Of a stretch of DNA of 64,000 bases, positions 45,687 through 57,212 are shown in pieces. A model generated the notes under the pieces. That model ran no database searches. It was not told the DNA's origin and saw only the letters and a program-made list of their open reading frames with translations. Each line of letters opens with the position of its first letter. Position 1 is the first letter of the stretch. Both the position numbers and the translations under genes were made by a program. This stretch comes from Heliopora coerulea (Eukaryota > Cnidaria > Anthozoa > Scleralcyonacea > Helioporidae): assembly GCA_030142905.1 (NCBI GenBank), contig JASJOG010000029.1, positions 2,218,501 through 2,282,500 on the forward strand, in the 5' to 3' direction.

Positions 45687-47235
45687 ACAGACAGCTTACG
45701 AAAAACTCTTTCCCACTGGCTCTCAAATTGGCATTCTCTACGGACTACCTAAAATACATAAAAGTAACATTCCCCTTAGGCCTTAGGCCTATTTTATATT
45801 CTGTTAATACGCATTCTTATAACATTGCTAAATTTCTCGTTCCCCTTCTTCGTCCCATCGCTTCTGGTGCTTACATGGTGAGTTACTCTTTCTCTTTTGT
45901 TCAGGAATTACTTAACCTAAATTTTGATACCGATCATTTAGTCTGGCCAGTTTCAACATCACTTCACTTTTTACCAACGCAACACTTGACAAAACTATTA
46001 ACTTAATTCTTGACCTTTTATTTCGCATTGACACCCATTATCGTGGTTTTTCCCGTGAAGAATTTAAAAAGCTTATACATTTTTCTGTTAAAGACTGCCA
46101 CTTTATTTTCAATAGCTCTCTGTACAAACAAATTGATAGAGTCGCCATGGGCTCTCCCCTCGGTCCTCTTTTTGCAGACATCTTCTTATCCTCTCATGAA
46201 AAATCTTGGCTTGATAATTGTCCTTCCAACTTCAAACCCAGTTACTATTGTTGATATGTTGATGATTGTTTTCTACTTTTCCGTTCCCCTGAACACATTC
46301 CCTTGTTTCTTAATTTCCTTAACCGTCAAAATCCAAATATAAACTTTACTTTTGAAACTGAATCCAACCGCTCATTACCTTTTCTCGACATTGACATCAC
46401 CCGTCATAACGGCACTTTTACCACTTCCGTTTATCGTAAACCCACATTCACTGGTCTTTTCACAAATTTTCGCAGCTTCATACCTTTCACTTACAAACAA
46501 GGCCTAATTCTTTCACTACTCCATCGCTGTTTCAACATCTGCTCTAGTTATGAAAATTTCCACAAAGAACTTGAAATGTTAAAAAATATCTTTAAAACCA
46601 ATGGTTTTCCTACCCATTTATTTGGCAAATGCGTTTCTCTTTACTTGGACAAAACCTTCACATCCAAACCAGTCCTTCACACAGTCCCCAAAAAGGTCTT
46701 ATACTTTTCTCTTCCCTTCACTGGTTGTCACTCTCTCCAAATCCGCACTCAAATTTTAAAACTGTGCTCCTCAGTTTACCCTCACATCAGTATTCGTTTT
46801 GTTTTTCAACCAGGCAAACGACTTGCTCATCTTTTTAACTTTAAGGACAGGACTCCTAAAGCTCTGAGGTCTCGTATTGTTTATTCTTACAAGTGTCAAT
46901 GCTGCTCCGCATTGTATGGGGGCCAAACGGCCCGCCACTTACATACACGAGCTTCTGATCATCTAGGAGTCTCTGCCCTGACAGGTAAAAAGCTTCTTAA
47001 CCCATCACCTTCCAGCATTTTAACTCATCTCACTGAGACTGGCCACACTGCATCACTCAACGACTTCAAAATCCTATCCTCCTGTTCTTCTGCCTCTGAA
47101 CTTTTGGTAAGAGAAAGTCTTATTATTTCTAACCTTAAACCTTCCTTGAATGCCAATCTTAGCTCTGTTCCTCTCTCTCTCTCTCTCTTTGAACAGCTCT
47201 ATCCATTTCCGTTTCCCATACTTCTTGTAATATAA
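45656..47235 (+). pseudogene. Element A reverse transcriptase and GIY-YIG endonuclease
   Basis: RT blocks in order: GILYGLPKIHKSN, SYNIAKFLVPLLRP, SFDITSLFTNATLD, VAMGSPLGPLFADIF and YVDD (46255-46266), followed by FLDIDITRHNG and a connector. The GIY-YIG domain has CQCCSALYGGQTARHLHTRA. The frame changes before 46010 and again before 46303, and TGA at 46252-46254 directly precedes YVDD. The N-terminus is missing. Penelope elements copy RNA by target-primed synthesis and cut DNA with this nuclease; this copy cannot do so. Confidence 0.8.
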
Positions 47236-47292
47236 CACCTACTTTATACCTCTAACCTTGTAAATACAATACCCGTTTAATTTATTCATACT

Positions 47293-47320
47293 CTGATGAT
47301 GTTGCGAGACGCAACGAAAC
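47293..47320 (+). ncRNA. Hammerhead-like ribozyme motif, element A 3' end
   Basis: CTGATGA (47293-47299), one extra T, a perfect 6-bp stem GTTGCG/CGCAAC with an AGA loop, then GAAAC (47316-47320). This matches the conserved core and helix II of a hammerhead except for the extra base. Stems I and III are short or weak, as in the minimal hammerheads reported from Penelope elements. Confidence 0.5.
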
Positions 47321-47407
47321 GTTATTCCTGTTAATAAACTTATTTCTTTTACAAATCATGGCCTTATTGCGTGTACTTTGCAATGCATTAATATTTGTTC
47401 GGAAATT

Positions 47408-47420
47408 AAGGTGCTCATTA
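47408..47420. repeat. 13-bp target-site duplication of element A, right
   Basis: Exact copy of 45063-45075. Confidence 0.85.
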
Positions 47421-48195
47421 ATTCTTGTTCGGAGGTGCCTGTTGGTTTCTCCTATGTAACGTGCCTTGCAGCCCGCGCATTCAAATAAACAGATAACATG
47501 AGACTTCAAGGAATTTGGAACTTTGACCTTGTTGCTGAACAATTCGCTTATTTTAAAAGCCGAAAAGACAAGTTCTATTTCGGTATTGTTGCAGTAACTG
47601 TGAATTATGTTTCGTTGTTTCTTTTGAGTTATTGACGAGTATGTTCCAATGTACGGTAACTTAATATACGTTCTGTTTGCCGTAGTTTCATCCTGATTAG
47701 AAGATGCACCAGATGGTTCATTAGTTTTGCTTAAATAGAATTTTTTGATTCTGTTTATTAGATACTGTTGAAATTGGTTTTCTGTTAGCACTGAAGTGAG
47801 TTTTGTAAGATCATTTTGAAAGCCTTGCCAGTTGTCGTCCAGATGATCTGTCGATAAAAACTTTTATTAATCCTGTTTTCTACGAGAATGCAGTGAAACT
47901 GAAAAAATTCACGAGTACTCCCGTATATGTCATCTTGTAGTAAATGGAGGTTTCAAAAGTGGTACCAGTTCGTTTAGCAACTAAAACATCTAAAAAAGAG
48001 AATTTTCCGTCAACTTCCTTTTCCATGGTGAACGTAATGCATGGATGTCGAGCGTTAAGATATTCAAAAAGTTATTATCGTCTTGTTCAGTTTTGAATAA
48101 GGAAAATGTGTCATCGACGTATTGATAGTATTGCGGGCCGCTATGTCCCTATTGTGGAAGTCAATCTTGCTCATGATGACCTTGAGTAGGATTAG

Positions 48196-48923
48196 CTGAC
48201 AGAACTACAGAGTTTGTTAAAACCGGTTTCATTTGATTTTCTGGAGGAAAATGGGGAATGAGGCAAAACTTTGCGGTCAATCCAGATTTCACTAATTCGT
48301 GAACAGGTTCCGCATGTCGTGTCGAGAACTTAGTGAGATTAGGTCATGAGTCACGATATTGTGATAAGGATTAACAAAGGTTTAAATCTGCTGCTACAAG
48401 AACCAGATGTTCATAGCGAATAGCAACAAAAAATGATGACTAATAGAACAGTTCCGCATTTGTGTTCCATACAACTTTCAAAGTAATATTTGACACGGAA
48501 TACCAATTAAAACGTAAAAATGAAGAAAGAGAAGACGAAAAAACAAATAAGTCATTTAGGTTTATCAACGAAGGCCATTGGTTCATAGTCTAGCTTGAGC
48601 ATCAGGTACTGCCCAACACTGTCTAAGTATTACGTAACAAGTCTTTCTGGGAAGGGGAGCAGCATTGTTGGTGTAAATGTGAGTTTGAGTTGGTAATTAC
48701 GTAAAAGAAGTACATAAACCAATTTGAAGAGATAAATATGCAAGCATATTAAATCAGGTGGCAGTGACACTTTCATTAAAATATAATTAATTGTTTTGCA
48801 AACCCAATAGAAAAGCATTACAGCCTGGATAAATAGTGGAGCCGTGGATAAGGTAAATGTACATCTTTTTCAAAGGGGTTTGCAACGACAGTGATTACAA
48901 AATTTGTGCAGTAATTGCCCCAA
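48196..48923. other. No supported gene; dispersed repeat
   Basis: About 48196-48350 (cagaactacagagtttg, actaattcgtgaaca) is a diverged direct copy of about 54292-54480. Confidence 0.45.
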
Positions 48924-49097
48924 TCAGATTCTGCATCTTCTTATCCCTGTCCGAAGTGATCGATTGAAAACGATAACCAGTGACTCCATAACACTTTTGC
49001 CGGCATCTTTTAACAGTACTCTATTTATTACCTCAATGCCTGTTGACTTTTTAGTATTTATGTCACCTAGTGTTTCCGATACATCACGTTTTGTACT
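48924..49097 (-). pseudogene. LINE reverse transcriptase N-terminal fragment
   Basis: Minus strand: LGDINTKKSTGIEVINRVLLKDA...VFNRSLRTG matches the KATGxDxIPxRxLK...FNxSLxTG block of CR1/Jockey-type RTs. It is cut off at the start of recombinase element copy 2. Confidence 0.65.
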
Positions 49098-49713
49098 AGA
49101 AATACGTGTACGCAACAAGTCCTCCCCCACCCTTCCAGTACATCTCTCGAGAATCCAAGTAACATTGATAATTTTTCACAGTTGTCAAGAAGACAAATCG
49201 GCTTTGCTATAACTGGAAGTGGTAATGCTATAAAGAAAATACAATATTTGGCCACAAATATTAACAACCCAAACGGGAAATTATTTTCCATTTAAACTGC
49301 TTGTCGTCATATTTACGTTTAAAATTTCTATTCTGTTTTATTTAAACAAAACGTTTGGTGAGAATAACCTTTAACGGTTTAATAAATGATAAGAGATCCA
49401 TTCTGACAATTGTACTGCTTATCAATGAATGTTCGTAGCAAGACTCTACATTAATTGCGATCTTAAGATATTTCGAGTCGTTTTGCAATCAAACTCTTCA
49501 CTCATTTTGCTTTAAAGAGAGATTTTTTATTAGAAAGCCAGGCTTTCCCTCTTAAAATTCGATCATTCTCAAACGTTACCGGTCGGAAATCAGGATCACG
49601 GACACCGCATGAGTGAAAATATTTTTGATATTTTTTGTCTTAAAAATTGATAAATTCTAAAGTATCTCAAAGTTGGTTACAAATGTCTTTAAGATGTGCT
49701 ATGATAAGGATTT

Positions 49714-52700
49714 ATGCTAAGTATTCATCCGGAGGTACAACACTTTGTTGACGAAGATGAAACGAATTACGAAACCGACGAAATACACAAAGAAAACATG
49801 AACGAATTCTGCAGTTTAATCCCCGACCAAAAATCGGAAAATACAAAACATAAAACAAAATACAACAAGCAAACCTTGTGCAAGTTTTGTCGAAAGAAGA
49901 ACGAGAAAAGGCAAGTGAAAGACGTACTTTTTCGACGGTAAATCAACAATAAAAAAGAAAAATGGCGTATAAACTTGCAACTCTTGCGTCTTTTCAACTA
50001 AGTATTTAGTGGCACCTCAACACAAAGGGTTCAACGGTAAATTTACTCAAAGACGACTTTAAGCTTTCTTGAAAGGTTTTAAAATCCTGATGAAAGCATT
50101 GCTGGTCGAATACGGTAAAGGCAATCATGCACAAATCACTCTCGAAGTGAGAAAGACTGAAGCGGACAACTGTTTTGGCGAAGGATAATTTGGTGACCAA
50201 AAACAAGTAGCTTTGCAGCGAGTTACCTGGTGGCTGTTTACCTTGCATTTTTATTTCGAGCCAAAAATATATCCTAACGTATTCAGTGGGGCGACATTTC
50301 ATGGGGAAAAAGTCCTGATTAAGGCGATGAAATCTTTGTGTGGAGAGCGGAGAAAATATCCAAAGTGTGTCATGGCCTGGACAATTCTTCTGGACGATGA
50401 GTGTGCTATCCCACTTCAGGGGCGGCTCTAGAGGAGTGCTAGAGGTGCTAAAGCACTGGTCAGAATTTCCCAAAATTAATTTATGCGAAAAGTTAATGAC
50501 GACATCTTCGGTCAGATCTTCGGTTCCATTGTCTGTGTCAAGGCGTTGCTAAGGGTCTTGTTAGTGCGCCTGCGATAGTTTGTGGTCAGATAACAGTATC
50601 ATGAAGTGCGTCGCTTTGCGTTGCCTCATAATTTGATTACTTGAAGTATTCAGCCGGTCCTGAATCTGTTTCTGTGGTATCACTTGAGGCACTTGAGTAG
50701 AAATGGCGGGAGCACCGGTGGAACTCGCCGGGTAACTATTTTTAGCATCCAGAGCGGTGCAGAAGGGGTGCAGACTAATCAGAAGAGCGCATTTAGCACA
50801 TTCCTGCACTGGTCAGCACAGGTGAAGATCTCGTATACCCTACCGCATACCCAATTGTTTCAGTCTACAGCAATGTTATAATTTAACCATACTGATAGCA
50901 ACAACGTGCTCTGAGGCTTTCGCTCATTGTGTCTTCTCGGCTTGTCGCACTATCATACTTGTTTTTCCTCTTTTCGCAATGGCTTCCAACATTGTTTTAC
51001 AGCAATTTCTTAATATATTTGATGGAAACTTACTCCTGCGGAAAAAGAGGAAAGTATTTGTCTACTTAAAAAGGAATGCTCGCAAATTGTTAGTTTGTAG
51101 ACGAAGAAAGCTGTCGCTGGTGGAATTCCTTCCTTGTCCTTATTGTCAATTTGCAAAGCTCCAGTTCCCGAAAAGCGAGGAATCCCGCTGCGGAAACCAC
51201 TACCCAGTAAGGTAAGGAATCGTGAATTTTTTTAAATTAGTAAAGATTCATTGAATATGCCGTACCTGAGCTAGCTCATGAAAATTTAAAATATGCGTCA
51301 GTATGGGCAGTACAGCTGCATTGCCCACCTGCCAGGCCTTGTTTATACAACATTTTTGTTTAACGTCTAATTCTTTCGTTATAAATTGCAATTTCGAGAT
51401 TATATAATTATATCTTTACTTATCTACTTAAAGTAAAAGATCTAGTAAGAGAACATCTTTATAAATTTATATAAAATATCGAATATTGGTAGGATGATGG
51501 GCAGTCAGGACTCTGGGACTGCTTTTCGGATGCTCAAAGTCATGTTCTTTAGTTTGCCAATTGGCAAGAGTACTGTATACACATGTATGACGGGGACTTT
51601 TATTGTGAATACCGGTACCTTCGTTGATATTCATTTACTTTTAGATTGTCCAATGTGGGCAACCCCAAAAATACATTTATATATTGCCTTTAAATAATAT
51701 TTGTAAATTAAAATAATGATTATTATTTATTATTTGTTATTTATTACATATTTAAAAACTTTGTTTATTAACAAAGATTTTGCCAAGAAAAAGTATTTTC
51801 AGTTAACTAAATCATTTAATCTAATACCTGCTTTAGAACCACTGGTGATAGGAACGGCCTATGCAGTGCTAGTTCTCTGGCCATTACAGGTGGTGAGAGC
51901 ATGACTATATACCTCTGTAGTCTAACCAGCATTGAGTTACATATGTATGCTCTCTATTATTTATCACATCTTTTGGTTGAACAGCAGTACAGCAATGGGG
52001 CTTTTTTAAAGCAAAGCAAATGCCTTTGCAATGTGTTTATCTGATGCAGCTCTTGAGATTTCCAGAAAGGAAGACACATGTTCATCAATCCTGGCTGAAG
52101 CTGTTCATAATGCTCATGATCACTAATATTAATCTTTTCTTTGTATGCTTGCCTTATTGAGTGTTGTGAAGCTTCCAATTGAATGTTTTGTTAATTATTT
52201 CTGTATCATGGTATACAGACATTCATTAAACATTAATTTTGTTTCAATTTTCCTCATGAATTATTAATAAGTTTTAGAAATATTCTGTACAATGACAAAT
52301 TAAGAATACTGTACATATATGAACATGTGTGTTTACATGTTCTGGTTACTGTGTGGCTAATCTTTGGAAATTGATATTTTTGCAAATTTAATTGAAATTT
52401 GTAAATCGTGAATTCTCAGAACTTAATGACTAAAGAAAATCACGAAAAAAGTCTTAAAAGATGACCATTCAGGATGAATTCAGAGTGCCCTGAAAATGCA
52501 TAAAATAGCATTTTCAGGCACCTCAATTTCTAGACTTTTCCCAGGGGCATACCCCAAGACCCCCCTTCCATGTATCCGCATGCGGCGCACGCTACACCAC
52601 CCATATGCTGAGCAACTGTCAGATTTTTGGCTGGATTCGCCCCTGCACCTCTCAAACGATTGACCATGGATACTGTCCGGTTAAATACTGCAAAATGTTC

Positions 52701-53170
52701 AAAACTAATCGTCCTAAAGAGATGAATGAACCAGAATCTTCATTCTACTTTACCAATAAGCACCAGCAAAATCCAGGCGGTAATATTTCGTACAAGAAGT
52801 CTCCGTTAGGGAAGAATGAAGTCGGGAAGCTACTTTTGAAAGCTGCTCAAAACAATTCAGTTCGTAGAATTTTTATTTCAAAGCTACTCGATTCAGACGT
52901 ACCTGTGATTGTGCAGCTCAAGTGAATGGTTACCAGGACGTGAAAAGTCCCAAGATTTATACAAATCGGCATGTATTCAACTTCAGTGAAGAATGTCGTT
53001 TTAATACACTTAGTCCCTTAACAAATGTCCTGGCAGCAAGCGAGTTCCCTTACGTCTTTTGTTCATATAAATCAGAAAGGACCAATACAAAGCGTTGCTG
53101 CAAAAAGTGAACAGTTGGCAAATTCACATTCCAAGGAGCTAACTTTGAGAACTGCTCTGTCAAGTCATAA
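49714..53170 (+). pseudogene. DUF3504-type tyrosine recombinase, copy 2
   Basis: Same blocks as copy 1: CKFCRKKNEKR at about 49880, VTWWLFTLHF at about 50225, then after the inserted transposon CPVKYCKMFKTNRPKEMNEP, YKKSPLGKNEVGKLL, NNSVRRIFISKLLDSDVPV and FNTLSPLTNVL. Copy 2 keeps a longer uninterrupted C-terminal stretch than copy 1. It is not functional. Confidence 0.65.
50417..52645 (+). mobile_element. TIR DNA transposon (hAT-like ends), 2,229 bp
   Basis: Begins CAGGGGCG and ends CGCCCCTG. Beyond the perfect 8 bp, 12 of the first 15 bases match. The flanks are CACTT and CACCT, and the uninterrupted copy 1 has one CACTT there, which supports a target duplication of about 5 bp. The ends look like hAT termini, although most hATs duplicate 8 bp; a 5-bp-duplicating hAT lineage would fit. 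No transposase is recognisable; a 78-codon basic frame at 50979-51215 ends at a gtaagg donor-like site and is of unknown function. Confidence 0.7.
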
Positions 53171-53429
53171 ATTGTCCAGCTACTGAGGTGGCCTTCAAAA
53201 GCGAAACCAGCCGCAGGCACCAAGAAAGCCATTTCCTTTGCCGGTCTTAAATCATTTACTGGCTTCAGTGTTCAGATAATGTAAACAAAGTCTGAGAGAT
53301 CCATACTAGGGAAAAAAAAACGAGACCAAATCTATTTCCTTTAATACGGTACCTAAGTATGGTTTGGTCAACAACATACCTGTCTCCGAGCTTTCACACG
53401 GACTTTTTGAGTGACCGGAATCCATGGAT

Positions 53430-53475
53430 ATATATATATATATATATATAGATATATATATAGATACATACACAA
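53430..53475. repeat. (TA)n/(GATA)n microsatellite
   Basis: A near-perfect TA run passing into atagata. It lies inside copy 2 only, so it expanded after the two copies separated. Confidence 0.8.
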
Positions 53476-53738
53476 AGCGAAAATTTCTCTTCCTAGTCAC
53501 CACGGGTGTAACAGGACTCCACTCACGTCGAGATTAGTACCCTCGCACCGCGCTTCGTCCGGTGGGCGAGGGGAATATTGGAAAGATGAAACAAGTTTCA
53601 AATGTCGAAGAAGAAAGCTCACTGCGTCAGTGTCTTTGCGTTTTTCTTCGTTGATCACGTTTATCATGACATTAAGACATCCATGGACCAATCATTGCTA
53701 GTCCATTAATCCTTTAAAGCCCAATGCTCTTTACATAA

Positions 53739-53943
53739 GAACCTCTAGAACAAAAGAACCAGTGAGAGAACAAGGGAAAACAGAATAAAGAACAAAAGAA
53801 AAATATTCAAACGTTAAAGGTTTAACGACCAGTGTCCTATATATATAGAACACCTCTAGAATAAAAGAACCAGTGAGAGAACGAAGGAAGAACAAAAAGA
53901 AAACAAAGAACTAAAGAAACGATATTCTTGCATTAAAAGGTTA
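53739..53943. repeat. Two-copy tandem repeat, about 109-bp period
   Basis: Units at 53739 and 53848 share cctctagaa, aaaagaaccagtgagagaac and a run of caaaagaaa-like words. A diverged inverted piece is at 16623-16643. Confidence 0.65.
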
Positions 53944-56021
53944 AATCAAATATAATGATTCCTCGTTATCCATCCGATCCCCTGAGATAATGACGAATTT
54001 TATTTAGTGTTCCGAACAAGGGAAAGAAACATTGATTAAGAAGTACGAGAATTCCCATCAAAGGTACGCATTCTTTGTTCTTGATGTAATCTTCTTATAC
54101 ATAGCCATGAATCAACTTGGAACTTTAGCACGCTATTGGCACACCGAAAAACCGCGGTGGAAATATATTGCATCAAATACTCAACACCTTCGACCACGCT
54201 CGTGGTTCATGGTAAAATATATTACGAATTCAAATTCCAAACGGCGTATTATAGAGACTTAAAACATTAGCGAAATTTGCCTTTTGAGAATTAGCTCACA
54301 GAATTACAGAGTTTGCTTGACTAGTTTCATTTGATTTTTGTCAGGAAAGTGGGTGCGCACAAAGTTTGAATTGAGTCAATCAGGCGGATTGGAATAGAAA
54401 GAATAGTCCAGTGCTTACTAATTCGTGAACAATTTCCATGTCCTGTTGAGAATGTGATTACTTTCAGTGATGACGAACTCTTAAATGCTGACATCGTTCT
54501 TCGAAATCGGCTGTCACATCAACATGTTTCATTGTGCTCCACCAAATACTCTACTTTTATATGTTGATGAAAATGCCGAACAAAATAAAGAAACTCGATT
54601 TATCACCTGAATAAATTGCTTCAAATTCCAACGCAACATTCACCAAGGTAACTTCACAACAAAACGCAGGTCAAGTTGCACAATGAAACAAATGTTTTCT
54701 AATTGTCTTGATATTTCAAGTTCAGTATATTCATAAGAATGGATATTGCCCTCTGAAGAACGTCATAAAAAAACCCGATGTTCTGTAATCTGTTACAATC
54801 ATTCTTTTAAATTTGGAGCTATACAAAATGTCATGCTTTCGGTGAAAAAAAATGAACCGTTGGCGTTGTTAATTGAGTTGAAGACAGGTATTGTGTTTAT
54901 CACTTTTGTTTTCGGTGTTCAATTTTAAATACTTTGAGCTGCAATACGATTTTGAAATAGACATTATCAATTTGCTTGAACTTTGAATATTGCCGTAAAT
55001 GTGATTACTTATACGGAGATTTTTTATCTATGATGTTAAAGAATAGTCGCTTTTCAATTTCGTTGGCTTGCAGCTAATAAGGTAACTAAGCGAAATTTTT
55101 TTAACAGTGTAAGACTTACCTTCTTGGGAATTTCCATCAATGTACACAATAAAATGTCCATTGTCGTTGTCGGTTAACAAGGAGTGATTGTCTACCAGGG
55201 AATAAGGAGTTAATCCAGGCAAATCTATTAAATTCTATCTTGCAGTTTTTCTTTCAAGACAGGACAATTTCTTCATAAGTGGTATACAGTTTTGATTTGA
55301 ATTTTACTCAGTTTTAACTGTGCACGATCGGTTACCATGGTTATTAAAACACTTGTGAAGTTCAGCCATAAAATTCGCTTGTGGCCTTCTGTAGGTGATG
55401 ACATGTTGACTATAATATATTTCGTTTTATAACCTCTTTCGATAATTTTATACCTACATCAGCTTTTTTTAGCTCACTTCGGGTGCGTCACATTTGAAAA
55501 GAATGCAGATTCTCCGGATATAACAGGTTAAAGGAATACATTGTCAGTCCTTCTTGGTGAGTCAACGCTGTGTCAATACACAGTTGAGAAAAACAAAATA
55601 AACCTGCATATTGTGCCCGGCAAATTGAAACGGTGACGCAGTTGCGCCGAGAAGCGCTGCGGACCCGGGCAGTAGGGTAGAGAAGTTGGTAGAACCATGC
55701 AGTCAAAAATGAATTTCATTAATCTTTTAACTATTGGGCACATTTCGGAATTTTTCGTGACAACTAATTCACAGTAACGCAATAACGTCTCACCGCATGA
55801 ACTTCAGAAATGAACAAAAGTGTAAACCAATTCAAAAAACTTAAATCAGTAAATACAAGTTATACCAAAATCAAAATTTTATTGCAGGTTTTCAAATGTA
55901 CCCTCATATCAAACTAATTTAGTATTTCATGCATGATGAAGCTAAACTGTCTATACTCTAAAGTACTACTTTAATTAAGTCAAACCACTTACATTGATGT
56001 ATGTCACATAAGCGAAAAACG
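53944..56021. other. No supported gene; two dispersed repeats
   Basis: About 54004-54090 is a diverged copy of 44162-44243, and about 54292-54480 of 48196-48350. The remaining 1.5 kb is AT-rich with no recognisable gene. Confidence 0.45.
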
Positions 56022-56262
56022 TCATCTATCTATCTATATCTATCTATCTATATCTATCTATCTATATCTATCTATCTATATCTATCTATCTATATCTATC
56101 TATCTATATCTATCTATCTATATCTATCTATCTATATCTATCTATCTATATCTATCGATCTATATCTATCTATCTATATCTATATCTATCTATCTATATC
56201 TATCTATCTATATATATCTATCTATATATATCTATCTATATCTATCTATCTATATAAATCTC
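56022..56262. repeat. 14-bp satellite, outer variant (left)
   Basis: Tandem CTATCTATATCTAT units, about 17 copies, with slippage at the right end. Confidence 0.85.
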
Positions 56263-57212
56263 CCAGACCCAGAACAACGTTTATGTGGTGTCCCCCAAGG
56301 TACTATCCTGGGGCCATTACTATTCCTGATTTATATCAATGACCTCCCGAACTGTGTTAAATGCAATTCAACCAGAATGTATGCAGATGACACAAACCTA
56401 ACTGCTCCTGGTTCTTCTATTTCAGAAATTAAACCTATGCTTGATAAAGACATTGAATGTGTAGTAGATTGGCTTTGTATCAATAAACTGACACTGAATG
56501 TCATCAAGACTGAGTACGTGATAATTGGTTACTGGCAAAGAATAGCCAGCTTATCAAACCAACTAAATTTATCAATTAATGGAAAAGCTTTAAAACAAGC
56601 TAGGGAGGTCAAATGTCTGGGTTTTACAATTGACGAAAATTGAAATTGGAAAAGACACATTAAAAATATTATTAGCAAAATAAAAACAAACTTACGAATT
56701 ATGAAGAAAGCCAAGCCTTTTCTTAACCAGGAGCTGCTAACAATGGTTTACAATGCTATTGTATAACCACATTTCAGTTATTGTTCTGTTGTTTGGAATA
56801 GTATTGATAAAACACTTATTGATAAGCTCCAAAAACTACAAAACCGTGCAGCCCGCATCATAACTGGGGCACCATATTCTATCCATACTTGTGATGTCTT
56901 TTTAAACCTAAAATGGTCTACTCTGCATGATAATAGACAATGCCAAAAAGCAATTACGATGCATAAGGTTGCAAATGGCCAAACTCCATCCTATCTTAGT
57001 GAAATGTTAGACAAACAAATTGGGACAAATGTTTATAACCTCAGATCTGATAATACTCTCCAGATACCAAAAATAAGAACAAAAACCTACACAAACAGCT
57101 TTGCAGTTTCAGGATCAATCTTGTGGAATTCATTACAGTGCTCACTAAGAAATGAAAAGGATTTAAAAAAAATTCAAGCGAGATATCCGCAACTGCAACT
57201 GCTTAAATAAAA
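56263..57212 (+). mobile_element. LINE fragment (RT C-terminal half) inside the satellite
   Basis: Starts at RT motif B ([15 protein letters not shown]), keeps motif C MYADDTNL, and runs through the thumb (CLGFTIDEN, NRAARIITGAPY) to the C-terminus NLRSDNTLQIPK, ending in taaaaatcaatcgatcaatc. TGA at 56641 and TAA near 56766 break it. It is the same family as 60306-64000. Its 3' tail merges into the satellite. Confidence 0.8.

Larger units (their letters stand above)
45076..47407 (+). mobile_element. Penelope-like element A with inverted terminal arm
   Basis: A plus-strand RT plus GIY-YIG element truncated at its 5' end and joined to an inverted copy of its own 3' third. The left arm 45109-45645 is the complement of 46871-47406. 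By eye the arms differ by one base and by the length of an (AG)n run, so the structure is young. An exact 13-bp target duplication flanks it. Confidence 0.85.
44640..48195 (-). mobile_element. Penelope-like element B, split by element A
   Basis: On the minus strand the RT end lies at about 47421-48195 and the GIY-YIG nuclease continues into 44860-45075 after the insertion. RT motif C reads YVDD (48110-48121), with FSFLDVLV after it. The nuclease shows CLFECAGCKARYIGETNRHL. The C-terminal half across the gap reads SQIFKHFK...TCFEIL with at least one stop. A hammerhead-like motif follows its 3' end at 44653-44681. The 5' half is missing. Confidence 0.8.
49098..53573 (+). mobile_element. Tyrosine-recombinase element, copy 2 (interrupted)
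   Basis: Colinear with 29513-31743 apart from a 2.2 kb insertion at 50417-52645. Without the insertion the length is about 2.25 kb. It has the same 5' start (agaaatacgtg) and 3' hairpin. Coding blocks lie at 49714-50416 and 52651-53160. Confidence 0.75.

Noticed and set aside
56001..56342. 113-codon frame of repeating Tyr-Leu-Ser-Ile
   Set aside because: It is a translation of the 14-bp satellite and the adjoining LINE fragment, not a gene.
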